Below, piece after piece: positions 28,390-38,084 of a stretch of DNA of 64,000 nt. Within the stretch, counting starts at the first letter, position 1. Every line of letters begins with the position of its first letter. Position numbers and translations under genes: made by a program. The notes below the pieces were generated by a model. The model was not told the origin of the DNA. It did not search any database and saw nothing but the letters and a program-made list of their open reading frames with translations. This stretch comes from Nocardiopsis potens DSM 45234 (GTDB lineage Bacteria; Actinomycetota; Actinomycetes; Streptosporangiales; Streptosporangiaceae), in the NCBI RefSeq assembly GCF_000341105.1, contig NZ_ANBB01000059.1, positions 32,794 through 96,793 on the forward strand, in the 5' to 3' direction.

Positions 28390-29340
28390 TCACAGCCCGG
28401 TGCCCGTCTCGGCCCGGTGGGCGATCTCGCGGGCCGCCTCCATGTAGGCGACGGCACCGGTGGATCCCGGGTCGTAGGTCATCACGGACTGCCCGTAGCT
28501 CGGCGCCTCCGAAACCCGGACGCTGCGCGGCACCAGTGTCTTCAGCACCAGGTCTCCGAAGTGCCGGCGGACCTCGTCGGCCACCTGGGAGGCGAGCCGG
28601 GTCCGGCCGTCGTACATCGTCAGCACGATGGTGGAGATGGCGAGCGAGGGGTTGAGGTGCGACTTGACCAGATCGACGTTGCGCAGCAGCTGGCCGAGCC
28701 CTTCCAGAGCGTAGTACTCGCACTGGATCGGGATCATCACCTCTTCGCAGGCGACCATCGCGTTGACGGTGAGCAGCCCCAGCGAGGGCGGGCAGTCGAT
28801 GAGGATGTAGTCGAGCTCATCGGTGTCGTAGGCGGCGAACGCCCGCTTCAACCTGGACTCCCGTGCGACCAGGGAGACCAGCTCGATCTCGGCACCGGCC
28901 AGGTCGATGGTGGCCGGCACGCACCACAGGCCGTCGATGCCGGGAACCGGCTGCGCCAGGTCCCGCAGTTCTTCGTCTTCCACAAGGCAGTGGTAGATGG
29001 ACCTGGAATTCCCGCCCCGCTCCATACCGAGGGCGGTGGAGGCGTTGCCCTGGGGGTCCAGGTCCACGACGAGCACCCGGTTGCCGTGCATCGCCAGCGC
29101 GACCGCGATGTTGACGGTCGTCGTGGTCTTACCGACGCCGCCCTTCTGGTTCGCGACGCTGATGACCCGGCAGGAGCGGGGGCGCGGCCAGTCCTCTTCC
29201 CCGTGCCCCCGGACCGACATGGCGGCCCGCGCCGCACGCGCTATCGGGGTGTCCAGGGGGATGTCGTCGTAGTCGGCCCCGGTTTCACGTGAAACATCGA
29301 TGCCGCCGTCGGAGTGGTTCTCGGGCACGAATGAGTTCAC
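28390..29340 (-). CDS. parA: Chromosome-partitioning ATPase ParA
   Basis: A 316-residue Walker-type ATPase. The deviant Walker A KGGVGKTTTT is at about residues 66-75, followed by the switch DLDPQGNAST and Walker B LIDCPPSLGLLT. A 60-residue N-terminal extension precedes the ATPase core. The start is GTG 29340, overlapping the rsmG stop as GTGA. parS site 2 lies inside this gene and encodes residues DVSRET of the extension. ParA moves ParB-bound origins. Confidence 0.96.
   Translation of the reverse strand: MNSFVPENHSDGGIDVSRETGADYDDIPLDTPIARAARAAMSVRGHGEEDWPRPRSCRVISVANQKGGVGKTTTTVNIAVALAMHGNRVLVVDLDPQGNASTALGMERGGNSRSIYHCLVEDEELRDLAQPVPGIDGLWCVPATIDLAGAEIELVSLVARESRLKRAFAAYDTDELDYILIDCPPSLGLLTVNAMVACEEVMIPIQCEYYALEGLGQLLRNVDLVKSHLNPSLAISTIVLTMYDGRTRLASQVADEVRRHFGDLVLKTLVPRSVRVSEAPSYGQSVMTYDPGSTGAVAYMEAAREIAHRAETGTGL
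29281..29296. promoter_or_regulatory. parS site 2, inside parA
   Basis: GGTTTCACGTGAAACA; the central TTTCACGTGAAA core is perfect and one outer base differs from consensus. It lies in the N-terminal coding part of parA. Confidence 0.92.
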
Positions 29341-30050
29341 CTCTTCCGTCCGCGCTTCTTTCTTCCACCCGCGGCCCGTCGCGACCGAGACGGGGCGGGG
29401 CGATCGATCTCAGACGTCACCGTGACGCGAACGACCGTGGTAGCTGGATCGACCTTACCCTCACCCACCCGGATCACATCTGCAACGCTGGCGCGTAGTT
29501 TCGACAAATCCGCGCGGGCCGCCTCCAGCTCGCTCTCCGCCTGCTCCCCCTTGAGCGCCAGCAGCGCCCCGTCCTTGCGGAGCAGCGGCAGCGCCCAGCC
29601 GGCCAGCCTGGCCAGCGGCGCGACCGCGCGCGCGGTCACCACGTCGGCCCGGAGCTCCTTCTGCTCTTCGGCCCGGCCGCGGACCACCCGCACGTTGGGC
29701 AGCTCGAGCAGTTCCACCGCCTCCCGCAGGAAAACGGTGCGGCGCAGCAGCGGCTCCAGCAGCGTCACCTCCAGGTCCGGGCGGAGGATCCCGACCGCGA
29801 TCCCCGGCAGCCCCGCCCCGGAGCCGATGTCCACGACCTCCGCCCCGGTCGGGATGATCTCCTCGACCACCGCGCAGTTGAGAATGTGCCGCTCCCACAG
29901 CCGGGGGACCTCGCGCGGCCCGATCAGGCCGCGCTCCACCCCCGCCCCGGCGAGGAGGTCTGCGAAGCGGCTGGCCACGGGAAGACTGTCACCGAACAGC
30001 GCGACCGCCGACTCGGGCGGCGCCACACGCCGGTCAGCACCCGAGGTCAT
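29337..30050 (-). CDS. rsmG: 16S rRNA (guanine527-N7)-methyltransferase
   Basis: A 237-residue SAM-dependent enzyme (formerly GidB) that methylates G527 of 16S rRNA. LWERHILNCAVVEEIIPTG, the SAM loop VVDIGSGAGLPGIAVGILRP, and TARAVAPLARLAGWALPLL are typical. The C-terminal tail is basic (SRSRRAAGGRKKRGRKR). The ATG at 30050 is preceded by GGTGGTGACAG. It is coupled to parA by a 4-nt overlap. Loss of this gene causes low-level streptomycin resistance in other bacteria (family knowledge). Confidence 0.95.
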   Translation of the reverse strand: MTSGADRRVAPPESAVALFGDSLPVASRFADLLAGAGVERGLIGPREVPRLWERHILNCAVVEEIIPTGAEVVDIGSGAGLPGIAVGILRPDLEVTLLEPLLRRTVFLREAVELLELPNVRVVRGRAEEQKELRADVVTARAVAPLARLAGWALPLLRKDGALLALKGEQAESELEAARADLSKLRASVADVIRVGEGKVDPATTVVRVTVTSEIDRPAPSRSRRAAGGRKKRGRKR

Positions 30051-30207
30051 CTGTCACCACCTTGGTCTCTTGGTTGATTCACCGACGGATCGAAGGCACG
30101 GCGGCTCGATCCACCGGAAACGGGATCGGCCGGGACCGCCGACAGGGCGATGCGGAGAGGGACCTGCGAAGCACCCCCCACGATCTTATGCGTGCGCGGC
30201 CTCCGCC

Positions 30208-30223
30208 TGTTTCACGTGAAACA
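30208..30223. promoter_or_regulatory. parS site 3, perfect
   Basis: TGTTTCACGTGAAACA, exact 16-bp consensus palindrome, in the non-coding gap upstream of rsmG. Confidence 0.97.
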
Positions 30224-30352
30224 TCGCGCGTCCCCGCGCCAGGGCCGCCCCGGCCCCGCCGCCACCCCTCCCCTTCTTTCCCTCCGCCACCGAACGGGGG
30301 AACGGAGTGGAGCGGAACGGCAGCGGGACCGGCCGAACCCCCGGAACGGCAA

Positions 30353-30380
30353 AGCGCCCCCGACCGGTGTCGAGGGCGCT
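30353..30380 (-). terminator. Terminator of the rpmH-jag operon
   Basis: A 12-bp stem (30353-30364 with 30369-30380, one mismatch), 4-nt loop, followed on the minus strand by TTT, 27 nt after the jag stop. Confidence 0.75.
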
Positions 30381-30406
30381 GAGCGTCGTTGACCGCTCGG
30401 GCGGCG

Positions 30407-30943
30407 CTACTCCGCGGGGAGGACCACCACGTAGCGGTAGGGCTCCTCGCCCTCGGACTCGCTGCGCAGGCCGGCCGCCGCGACGGCGTCGTGCACGACC
30501 TTCCGCTCGAACGGGGTCATCGGCTCCAGCGGCTTGGCCTCTCCGGACTTGGCCACCTCGGCCGCGGCGTCCGCACCGACCCGGGCCAGCGCCTTGCGCC
30601 GGCCCTCCCGGTAGCCGCCGATGTCCAGCATCAGCCGGCTGCGGTTGCCGGTGCCCCGGTGCACCGCGAGCCGGGTCAGCTCCTGGAGCGCTTCGAGCAC
30701 TTCACCGTTCTCACCGATCAGCTCGTCCAGGGTGGCGCCGACCACGGAGACCATGGCCCGGTCGCCCTCGACGTCCATGTCGATGTCGCCGTCGAAGTCG
30801 GCGATGTCCAGCAGGCCCTCGATGTAGTCCGCGGCGATGTCGCCCTCGTTCTCCAGGGCCTCGATGTCGACGGACTCCTCCGGGGCCTCCGCGACCGCGA
30901 CGCCGCCGCTCTCCTCCGAGCGTTCCGTGTTGCCGTTGCTCAC
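30407..30943 (-). CDS. jag: RNA-binding protein Jag/KhpB (KH-R3H)
   Basis: A 178-residue protein. An acidic N-terminus is followed by a KH domain at about residues 40-110, with GATLDELIGENGEVLEALQELTR. The R3H domain is at about 115-175 (RKALARVGADAAAEV and MTPFERKVVHDAVA). The Jag_N domain found in some homologues is absent, which is usual in actinobacteria. It binds RNA and, with KhpA, affects cell-wall and division gene expression in other Gram-positives (family knowledge). It is the last gene of the rpmH-rnpA-yidD-yidC-jag operon. Confidence 0.92.
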   Translation of the reverse strand: MSNGNTERSEESGGVAVAEAPEESVDIEALENEGDIAADYIEGLLDIADFDGDIDMDVEGDRAMVSVVGATLDELIGENGEVLEALQELTRLAVHRGTGNRSRLMLDIGGYREGRRKALARVGADAAAEVAKSGEAKPLEPMTPFERKVVHDAVAAAGLRSESEGEEPYRYVVVLPAE

Positions 30944-30990
30944 AGCGTCCTGACTCCTCTACCTACCGATCCGACCCTGACCCTTCGGCC

Positions 30991-31938
30991 CTACTTCCCC
31001 GAGCGACCGCCGGAGCGCTTCGACCGAGACTGCTTCTTCGGCTGCTTACGCTCGATCTTAGGCTGTTCGACCGGCTCGGGAGCGGTCTCCTTGCGCTTGC
31101 CCAGCAGCCCCTTGGCCGACCCGTTGGCGGCACCGCCCTTGGCCGAGCTCTGCGCCTTGGCCTCTTCGCTGCCGGGAGCGGGGAACTTCCGGTAGAGCAG
31201 GTGCTGCTGCCCCATGGTCCACAGGTTGGAGGTGACCCAGTAGAGCAACACGCCGATCGGCATGCCGAGGCCGAACAGACCGAAGGCCGGCGCGATGTAC
31301 ATCATGATCTTCTGCGACTGCATCATCGGGTTGTCCGGCATCTGGTTGGCCGTCCGCTTGATGCTCTGCCGCATGGTCAGGAAGGTCGTGGTGCCCATGA
31401 TGACGCAGGCGACCACGATGACGATCTTGGCCAGGAGCGGGTCGGACCCGAAGGCCTCCAGCTCCTCGCTGGAGCTGGTGAACTGCGCCGCGATCGGCAC
31501 GTGGAAGATCAGCGCGCCGCGGGCGCTCTCCACCAGCTGCTCGGTGAAGCCGTACTGGGCCTGCCCCTGGGCGACCGAGCGGAGCACGCTGAAGAGGGCG
31601 AAGAAGACCGGCATCTGCAGCAGCAGAGGCAGGCACCCCATGATGGGGTTGGTCCCGCTCTCCTGATAGAGCTTCATCATCTCTTGCTGCTGGCGCTGCT
31701 TGTCGTTCTTGTAGCGCTCGCGGACCTTCTGCAGCTTCGGCTGCATGTCCTGCATCTTCCGCTGCGTGTTCATCTGCTTCACGAACAGCGGGACCATGAT
31801 GAGCCGCATCAGGACCGTCAGCGTGACGATCGACAGGCCCCAGGCCCATCCCCCGTCGGGGTCCAGCCCCAGCATGGTGAGACCCGAGTGGATCTGGATC
31901 AGCACCCACCCGACGATGTTGTAAAGCCAGTCCAGCAC
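30991..31938 (-). CDS. yidC: Membrane protein insertase YidC
   Basis: A 315-residue insertase that integrates membrane proteins alone or with Sec. Five membrane segments are visible, beginning DWLYNIVGWVLIQIHSGL. The coiled cytoplasmic loop QRKMQDMQPKLQKVRERY and the TNPIMGCLPLLLQMPVFFALF hairpin region are present. The C-terminal tail is Lys/Arg-rich (KRSGGRSGK) and may contact the ribosome. The start codon is GTG 31938. Single-domain Gram-positive type, without the large periplasmic domain. It follows yidD by 28 bp. Confidence 0.95.
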   Translation of the reverse strand: MLDWLYNIVGWVLIQIHSGLTMLGLDPDGGWAWGLSIVTLTVLMRLIMVPLFVKQMNTQRKMQDMQPKLQKVRERYKNDKQRQQQEMMKLYQESGTNPIMGCLPLLLQMPVFFALFSVLRSVAQGQAQYGFTEQLVESARGALIFHVPIAAQFTSSSEELEAFGSDPLLAKIVIVVACVIMGTTTFLTMRQSIKRTANQMPDNPMMQSQKIMMYIAPAFGLFGLGMPIGVLLYWVTSNLWTMGQQHLLYRKFPAPGSEEAKAQSSAKGGAANGSAKGLLGKRKETAPEPVEQPKIERKQPKKQSRSKRSGGRSGK

Positions 31939-31966
31939 CGGCCAACTCCCTTTTACTTCGGTTCAG

Positions 31967-32284
31967 CTACGGGTGCGCAGGGCCGGGCTCGGCCGAGCCC
32001 TCGGACCCCCCGCCCGAGTCCTTCGCCTTCTTGTCGCGGACGTCCTTGCGCGGAGGGACCGGGTCGAGTCCTCCCGGGTGAAACGGATGGCATCGGGCGA
32101 TCCTGCGCACCGCCAGCCACAGCCCTCGGAGCGCTCCATGGGTCTGGAGCGCCTGCACCGCATAGGTGCTGCAGGAGGGGTAGAAGCGACAGACCGGCGG
32201 GAACAGCGGCGAGATGAAACGCTGATAGCCCCTGATGGGCAGGATGAGCGCCCGCGCCAGGGGGTTCGGTCTGTCATCGGTCAT
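31967..32284 (-). CDS. yidD: Membrane protein insertion efficiency factor YidD
   Basis: A 105-residue small protein. It has [40 protein letters not shown], and [15 protein letters not shown], all signatures of the family. The tail of about 30 residues is charged and variable. It assists YidC-dependent insertion. Its ATG overlaps the rnpA stop by 4 nt, so translation is coupled. Confidence 0.95.
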   Translation of the reverse strand: MTDDRPNPLARALILPIRGYQRFISPLFPPVCRFYPSCSTYAVQALQTHGALRGLWLAVRRIARCHPFHPGGLDPVPPRKDVRDKKAKDSGGGSEGSAEPGPAHP

Positions 32285-32682
32285 CGGTCCGCCTGGTGGT
32301 CTCCGCCGCGCCCCTTCCGGCGGCGCGGTGCACCGCTGCGGGGGCGCCGTGCCGCTGCGAGGGCACCGTCGAGGTGCTCGGCCAACGTCTCGTATCCGAG
32401 GCGCGCCGCTGCAGGTTTGGCGCGCACTACCAGCAGGCTACCCGGCTGCAGGGAGGCGATCCGATCGCGCATCAGGTGCCGCAGGCGGCGCTGCACCCGC
32501 TTGCGCACCACGGCGCCGCCGACCGCCTTGCTCACCACGAAACCGACCCTCGGCGGGTCGGTCCCGGGGGTGCCGGGGGCCATCAGGATCACACCGAGCG
32601 ATTCCCGTCCGGCCCGGCGCCCCTTGCGCATGACGAGGCCGAATTCGGCACTGCGCCGCATGCGGTTATGAGGCGACAACAA
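32281..32682 (-). CDS. rnpA: Ribonuclease P protein component
   Basis: A 133-residue basic protein that assists the RNase P RNA in maturing tRNA 5' ends. It begins [20 protein letters not shown] and has the family motif RNR-like [19 protein letters not shown]. The TTG at 32682 is chosen because AAGGA lies 9 nt upstream and the N-terminus then matches other RnpA proteins. The longer frame to 32703 starts with an unlikely codon context. Confidence 0.93.
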   Translation of the reverse strand: MLSPHNRMRRSAEFGLVMRKGRRAGRESLGVILMAPGTPGTDPPRVGFVVSKAVGGAVVRKRVQRRLRHLMRDRIASLQPGSLLVVRAKPAAARLGYETLAEHLDGALAAARRPRSGAPRRRKGRGGDHQADR

Positions 32683-32761
32683 CGGATCGGTCCTTGAACA
32701 CAAGAAGGGGACCGGCTGCCTTGCGGGCAGACCGGCCCCGGAGTCGACGGCTGCGCCGTGG

Positions 32762-32905
32762 TCAGTGGCTCACGGTCAGGCTGGCGCGCCCCTTCTTGCG
32801 GCGGGCGGCGACGATCGCGCGGCCGGCACGGGTCCGCATGCGCAGCCGGAAACCGTGGACCTTCGCACGGCGCCGGTTGTTCGGCTGGTACGTACGCTTG
32901 CTCAC
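32762..32905 (-). CDS. rpmH: 50S ribosomal protein L34
   Basis: A 47-residue protein read directly from the minus strand: GTG start at 32905, TGA at 32762. The translation has [38 protein letters not shown] and SLTVSH, a complete L34. It is the first gene of the leftward origin operon, facing dnaA across the DnaA-box region. Confidence 0.97.
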   Translation of the reverse strand: MSKRTYQPNNRRRAKVHGFRLRMRTRAGRAIVAARRKKGRASLTVSH

Positions 32906-33624
32906 TGCTGGGCTCCAGGGCGTCTAAGAGGTCTTCGGCGCGGCTCCGCAATCGGTGCCGCATCATGTCCTGCTCAACAACGTCGCGGGGACGTTCGAGG
33001 CTAGGAACATCGCCCGCTCGCGTCGCGACCGGACGCACGCCGACGCAGGGCGCGGGCGTACAGGGAGGTAGCGACTTAAGCATAAAGAAGATACGGCCCG
33101 CCCGGACACCGGTCAAATCGACCGCGCCGCCGGCCGCGCTCCTCACCAGGGGCGATCCCGCGTTGTCCACAGTATCGCCGATCTGTGGACAACCGGTTGT
33201 CCACATTGGGGACGAGGGCGCGGCCCCGCGCGAGCTGTGGATAACGTGTGACCTGGGGATAACCCGGGAATCCCCGGCTCCGAGGCCGCTGTGCACAGCG
33301 TCACCCCCAAGGTTGTACACACAGTGAACTGCAAATTGTGGATAACCTGCTGCTCTCCCCAGTGTTCTGAGAGGCTGTGTACGGACCGGTGCACAACTTG
33401 TGGATCGCCGCCGATACCTGTGGACACAGAGCGTCGCGGCCGGTGCACCGCCACCTCGGCCCGTCCAGCCGGTATGCACAGGTGATCCACAGAAATTCCC
33501 CGTTCTGCCCACAGGCCGGGGACGCCGGGGCGCCGGACCCTGGAGAATGGGGCCTCCGGCCCGCGCGCGGCGCGGCCGCCGGACCGAAGACCGCTGAGAA
33601 GGGGATGGACCATGGCAGGGCACC
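32906..33624. other. Origin region, left part: DnaA boxes between rpmH and dnaA
   Basis: About 720 bp without a gene. It has five perfect 9-mer DnaA boxes (TTGTCCACA or TTATCCACA and complements) at 33163-33171, 33184-33192, 33197-33205, 33236-33244 and 33337-33345. Near matches lie at 33254-33262 and 33313-33321. They would regulate dnaA and may form one half of a bipartite origin. Promoters for rpmH and dnaA must also be here; I did not assign them. Confidence 0.85.
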
Positions 33625-35403
33625 GTGTCTGAGGCGCAGGTCAATCTCGCGATGGTGTGGTCGAGCGTGGTGGACAGCCTCGACAACAGCGTGCTGCCCC
33701 CGCACCAGCGGGCCTGGCTGCCGCAGACCAGGCCGCTCGGCCTGATCGAGGACACCGCGCTGCTCGCCGCCCCCAACGACTTCGCCAAGGAGATCCTGGA
33801 GACCCGGCTGCGGGACAGCATCAGCCGCGCCCTCTCCGCCGAGCTGGGCCGGGAGATCCGGGTCGCGGTCACCGTCGACCCGACCGCGATGCAGCCGGCC
33901 CCCTCCCCCGCGCCCCAGCCGGCCGCCCCGCCGCAGGGCCCGGCGGCCGGGCCGCAGCCCTACCCGCGCCCGGACCGCGACCCGCTCGCCTACGGCCCCG
34001 CGCCCGGGCAGCCGGACCCGGCCTCCTACCCGCAGGAGCCCGCTTCCCCCCCTTATGCCCCCGGGCCTGCCCCGGCGGAGCCGGGGCCGCAGCAGTACGG
34101 CGCCCCCGGCGAGGACCTGCTCTCCTCCCCGCAGTGGCAGCCGCCGCGGCCCCCGCAGCCCCAGCAGCAGTGGGAGCAGCCCCAGGCCCCGCAGCCGCAA
34201 CCGCAGCAGTGGGAGCAGCCGCCGGCCTGGGAGCAGCCCCGGCAGCAGTGGGAGCAGCCGAACCGGTGGGAGCGGCCGCAGGCCGAGCCGCAGCCCGCCG
34301 GGGCCGAGCCGGACCGCGGCGAGCAGGAGGCCGCCGACGGGACCGAGGCCCCGCCGGCGACGGCCGAGCCGGCCCGGCTGAACCCGAAGTACACCTTCGA
34401 CACCTTCGTCATCGGGTCCAGCAACCGGTTCGCGCACGCCGCGGCGGTCGCGGTGGCCGAGGCCCCGGCCAAGGCCTACAACCCGCTCTTCATCTACGGC
34501 GGCTCCGGGCTGGGCAAGACCCACCTGCTGCACGCGATCGGCCACTACACCCAGCGGCTCTACGACGGGGCCCGGGTGCGCTACGTCAGCTCCGAGGAGT
34601 TCACCAACGAGTTCATCAACTCGATCCGGGACGGCAAGGCCGACGGCTTCCGCCGCCGCTACCGGGACATCGACGTGCTCCTGGTGGACGACATCCAGTT
34701 CCTGGAGAACAAGGAGCAGACGCAGGAGGAGTTCTTCCACACCTTCAATACCCTGCACAACTCCAACAAGCAGATCGTGATCTCCAGCGACCGGCCGCCC
34801 AAGCAGCTGGTCACCCTGGAGGACCGGCTGCGCAACCGGTTCGAGTGGGGCCTGATCACCGACGTCCAGCCGCCCGAGCTGGAGACCCGGATCGCGATCC
34901 TGCGGAAGAAGGCCGCCCAGGAGGGGCTGGCCGCCCCGCCCGAGGTGCTGGAGTTCATCGCCGGGAAGATCTCCACCAACATCCGCGAGCTCGAGGGCGC
35001 CCTGATCCGGGTCACCGCCTTCGCCAGCCTCAACCGCCAGTCGGTCGACCTGCACCTGACCGGCATCGTGCTCAAGGACCTCATCCCCGACGACGAGGGC
35101 CCGGAGATCACCGCCTCGGCGATCATGGCGCAGACCGCCTCCTACTTCGGTCTCACCACCGACGACCTGTGCGGTACGTCGCGCTCCCGGGTGCTGGTCA
35201 CCGCACGGCAGATCGCGATGTACCTGTGCCGCGAGCTGACCGACCTGTCGCTGCCCAAGATCGGGCAGCAGTTCGGCCGGGACCACACCACCGTGATGCA
35301 CGCCGACCGGAAGATCCGCTCGCTGATGGCGGAGCGCCGGTCCATCTACAACCAGGTCACCGAACTCACGAACCGGATCAAACAGGAGTCCCGGAACGGC
35401 TGA
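33625..35403 (+). CDS. dnaA: Chromosomal replication initiator DnaA
   Basis: A 592-residue initiator. Domain I is about 1-90. Domain II (about 90-250) is long, Pro/Gln-rich and carries several QQWEQP-type repeats. The AAA+ domain has Walker [10 protein letters not shown] at about 292-300 and Walker B LLVDDIQF. Domain IV has the DNA-binding signature [14 protein letters not shown]. The start is GTG 33625, followed by [11 protein letters not shown]. DnaA boxes flank the gene on both sides. The long domain II is common in high-GC actinomycetes (family knowledge). Confidence 0.97.
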   Translation: MSEAQVNLAMVWSSVVDSLDNSVLPPHQRAWLPQTRPLGLIEDTALLAAPNDFAKEILETRLRDSISRALSAELGREIRVAVTVDPTAMQPAPSPAPQPAAPPQGPAAGPQPYPRPDRDPLAYGPAPGQPDPASYPQEPASPPYAPGPAPAEPGPQQYGAPGEDLLSSPQWQPPRPPQPQQQWEQPQAPQPQPQQWEQPPAWEQPRQQWEQPNRWERPQAEPQPAGAEPDRGEQEAADGTEAPPATAEPARLNPKYTFDTFVIGSSNRFAHAAAVAVAEAPAKAYNPLFIYGGSGLGKTHLLHAIGHYTQRLYDGARVRYVSSEEFTNEFINSIRDGKADGFRRRYRDIDVLLVDDIQFLENKEQTQEEFFHTFNTLHNSNKQIVISSDRPPKQLVTLEDRLRNRFEWGLITDVQPPELETRIAILRKKAAQEGLAAPPEVLEFIAGKISTNIRELEGALIRVTAFASLNRQSVDLHLTGIVLKDLIPDDEGPEITASAIMAQTASYFGLTTDDLCGTSRSRVLVTARQIAMYLCRELTDLSLPKIGQQFGRDHTTVMHADRKIRSLMAERRSIYNQVTELTNRIKQESRNG

Positions 35404-35958
35404 CGGGGCCCTTCCCGCACCGGTTCTCCACAGCTTCCGCCCCCATTCTGTGGATAACCGGTGGACAACCCTGCGGATAACCCGGCTCATCCTGTGGGAA
35501 AGCTGGGGACAAGCGGCGGTCGGCTGTTGACGGCCGGATCCCCGGCCGCTCCGGCCCGGTCAGCGGCCTGTGGGCAAACTGGGGACAGCCGGTGGACAAG
35601 CGGTGGAAAACTCGGGGACGGCCTGTGCACAGCCGACCGCCGTCCACAGCGCGACGAGTTCTCCACAGCCTTCACCCACAGGGTCGGTGGATAAAAAAAC
35701 ACGGGTTGAGCTGCGCAAAGACCTGTTATCCACACTATCCACAGCCCCTACTATTACTGCTCCCTTAAGTAAGACCCCAAGTGCTTCAAAATCGGGGCGG
35801 GCCCGATTCTGTGGACGAGCGCTCCGGAGCCCTCGGACCGGGTCCCGGCGCTCCCCGGAGCGGCGACCGGGATCGGGCGTTGCGGGCACCGGCAGGGGGC
35901 GAATGCGGGTACCGTGTGAAGCCGTCCCCGCGTGTGCCCTGAGGAGAGTGAGTCGATC
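35404..35958. other. oriC: Origin of replication, right part: dnaA-dnaN intergenic region
   Basis: A 555-bp gene-free region dense in DnaA-box matches in both orientations. Perfect or near-perfect boxes are at 35449-35457, 35726-35734 and 35735-35743. Further candidates lie at 35424, 35460, 35472, 35493, 35504, 35569, 35591, 35659 and 35686 (9-mers). The segment 35690-35800 is clearly AT-richer than the surroundings, with an A7 run and TTATCCACACTATCCACA, and is the best candidate for duplex unwinding. In streptomycetes oriC lies in this same interval with many boxes (family knowledge). Confidence 0.9.
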
Positions 35959-37095
35959 GTGAAGTTCCGGGTCGAGCGCGACGTACTCGCCGACGCCGTC
36001 GCCTGGACGGCTCGCAGCCTGCCGGTCCGCCCCTCGGTGCCGGTCCTGGCCGGGATGCTGCTGGACGCGGGCGAGGGCGATGGCGGCCGCCTCCGGCTGT
36101 CCTCGTTCGACTACGAGGTCTCCGCCCAGGTCTCGGTGGACATCGACGTCGAGGAGGCGGGGACGACGCTGGTCTCCGGCCGGCTCCTCGCCGAGATCAC
36201 CCGGAACCTTCCTCCACAGACGGTGGAGATCTCCACCGACGGCGCCAAGGTCGTCGTCTCCTGCGGCAGCGCGAAGTTCACACTGCTCACGCTCCCTGTG
36301 GAGGACTACCCGTCGCTCCCGGCGATGCCCGGCGCCACCGGCACGATCGGCAGCGACGTGTTCGCCGCCGCGGTCGCCCAGGTCGCCGTCGCCGCGGGCC
36401 GGGACGACACCCTGCCGATGCTGACCGGCGTCCGGGTCGAGATCGAGGGCGACCGGCTGACCCTGGCCTCCACCGACCGCTACCGGCTCGCGGTCCGCGA
36501 GATCGGCTGGAAGCCGGAGGACCCGGGGCTCTCCGCGGTCGCGCTGGTCCCGGCCAAGACGCTGGCCGACACCGCCAAGTCGCTCACCTCCGGCGCGGAG
36601 GTCTCCGTCGCGCTGTCCACAGGCGAGGGCGCGGACGGGATGATCGGCTTCGAGGGCGGCGGCCGGCGCACCACGACCCGGCTGCTGGACGGCGAGTTCC
36701 CCAAGTACCGCGCGCTGCTCCCGGACTCGTTCAACTCCGTCGCCGAGGTCAACAAGGCGGAGTTCATCGAGGCGGTCAAGCGCGTCTCCCTGGTGGCCGA
36801 GCGGAACACCCCGCTCCGGCTGGCCTTCGGCGAGGGCCGGGCCGTGCTGGAGGCGGGCACCGGCGACGAGGCGCAGGCCGTGGAGGTGCTGGAGGCCGCC
36901 CTGGAGGGCGACGAGATCCAGATCGCCTTCAACTCGGGGTTCCTGCTGGACGGCCTGAACGCGGTCGACTCCGACATCGCCCGGCTCCAGTTCACCACCT
37001 CCACCAAGCCTGCGATCATCAGTGGTAAGCCCGCCGACGACGAGTCCGCCTCGGACTACCGCTACCTGATCATGCCGGTGCGGCTCTCCGGGTGA
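35959..37095 (+). CDS. dnaN: DNA polymerase III sliding clamp, beta subunit
   Basis: A 378-residue clamp protein of the normal length with three clamp subdomains. It starts VKFRVERDVLADAVAWTARSL and has FLLDGLNAV and the C-terminal YLIMPVRLSG, where the last residues shape the partner-binding pocket. GTG 35959 has GAGGAG upstream; the frame opens at 35932. It encircles DNA and tethers polymerase. Downstream of oriC and before gnd. Confidence 0.96.
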   Translation: MKFRVERDVLADAVAWTARSLPVRPSVPVLAGMLLDAGEGDGGRLRLSSFDYEVSAQVSVDIDVEEAGTTLVSGRLLAEITRNLPPQTVEISTDGAKVVVSCGSAKFTLLTLPVEDYPSLPAMPGATGTIGSDVFAAAVAQVAVAAGRDDTLPMLTGVRVEIEGDRLTLASTDRYRLAVREIGWKPEDPGLSAVALVPAKTLADTAKSLTSGAEVSVALSTGEGADGMIGFEGGGRRTTTRLLDGEFPKYRALLPDSFNSVAEVNKAEFIEAVKRVSLVAERNTPLRLAFGEGRAVLEAGTGDEAQAVEVLEAALEGDEIQIAFNSGFLLDGLNAVDSDIARLQFTTSTKPAIISGKPADDESASDYRYLIMPVRLSG

Positions 37096-37144
37096 CCGGG
37101 CGCGCGGGTCCACATATCCACAGGTGCCATTGGGGGAGAACACG

Positions 37145-38050
37145 ATGAAGCTGGGCATGGTCGGCCTGGGCAAGATGGGCGGCAACATGGCGGCCCGGCT
37201 GCGCGAGAAGGGCCACGAGGTCGTCGGCTTCGACTTCGACCCCGAGGTCCGCGACGTGGCCAGCCTGGCCGAGCTGGTCCAGGCCCTGGAGGCGCCGCGG
37301 ACCGTCTGGCTGATGGTCCCCGCGGGCGACCCCACCCTCGGCGCCATCGCCGAGCTCTCCGAGCTGCTCGACGCCGGCGACCTGATCATCGAGGGCGGCA
37401 ACTCGCACTACGTGCAGGACCGCAAGAACGCCGACGGCCTCAAGGAGCGCGGCATCCGCTACCTGGACGCCGGGGTCAGCGGCGGCGTCTGGGGCCGGCA
37501 GAACGGCTACGGCATCATGGTCGGCGGCGCGGCGCAGGACGTCGAGCGGGCCAAGCCGGTCTTCGACGCGCTCACCCCGGACGAGGGCGGCGGCTACGTG
37601 CACGCCGGCGGGGTCGGCGCCGGCCACTTCGTCAAGATGGTGCACAACGGCATCGAGTACGGCATGATGCAGGCCTTCGCCGAGGGCTTCGAGCTGATGG
37701 CCGCCGCCGACATCGTGGACGACGTCCCCGGCACCTTCGAGAGCTGGCGCGAGGGCACCGTGGTCCGCTCCTGGCTGCTGGACCTGCTCAGCCGCGCGCT
37801 GGAGGAGGACCCGGAGCTGGACGGCCTGCGCGGCTACGCCCAGGACTCCGGCGAGGGCCGGTGGACCGTGCAGGCCGCGGTGGACCACGCGGTCCCCGCC
37901 CCGGCGATCACCGCCGCGCTCTACGCGCGCTTCGCCTCCCGGCAGGAGGACAGCCCGGCGATGAAGGTGATCGCCGCGCTGCGCAACCAGTTCGGCGGGC
38001 ACGCCGTCACCAAGACCACCGACGACCCGGCGCGCACCCCGCGCAGCTGA
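37145..38050 (+). CDS. gnd: 6-phosphogluconate dehydrogenase, decarboxylating
   Basis: A 301-residue enzyme of the short type (about 300 residues, against about 470 in enteric Gnd). The Rossmann motif [10 protein letters not shown] is at residues 7-16. The substrate segment has [28 protein letters not shown] and the catalytic [18 protein letters not shown]. It oxidises 6-phosphogluconate to ribulose 5-phosphate. The ATG at 37145 is chosen. Its place between dnaN and recF is conserved in streptomycetes. It has no evident role in replication. Confidence 0.93.
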   Translation: MKLGMVGLGKMGGNMAARLREKGHEVVGFDFDPEVRDVASLAELVQALEAPRTVWLMVPAGDPTLGAIAELSELLDAGDLIIEGGNSHYVQDRKNADGLKERGIRYLDAGVSGGVWGRQNGYGIMVGGAAQDVERAKPVFDALTPDEGGGYVHAGGVGAGHFVKMVHNGIEYGMMQAFAEGFELMAAADIVDDVPGTFESWREGTVVRSWLLDLLSRALEEDPELDGLRGYAQDSGEGRWTVQAAVDHAVPAPAITAALYARFASRQEDSPAMKVIAALRNQFGGHAVTKTTDDPARTPRS

Positions 38051-38084
38051 GCCGCCGGCCGCGGCCGACGCGAGGGAGCCGGAG

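Larger units (their letters stand above)
30051..30406. other. Intergenic region rsmG-jag with parS and terminator
   Basis: It holds parS site 3 and the jag terminator. The rsmG-parA-parB promoter should also lie here, but I cannot define it. Confidence 0.6.

Noticed and set aside
27384..29340. Plasmid origin instead of chromosome origin
   Set aside because: par genes occur with rpmH, rnpA, dnaA, dnaN and gyrase in the standard chromosomal order.
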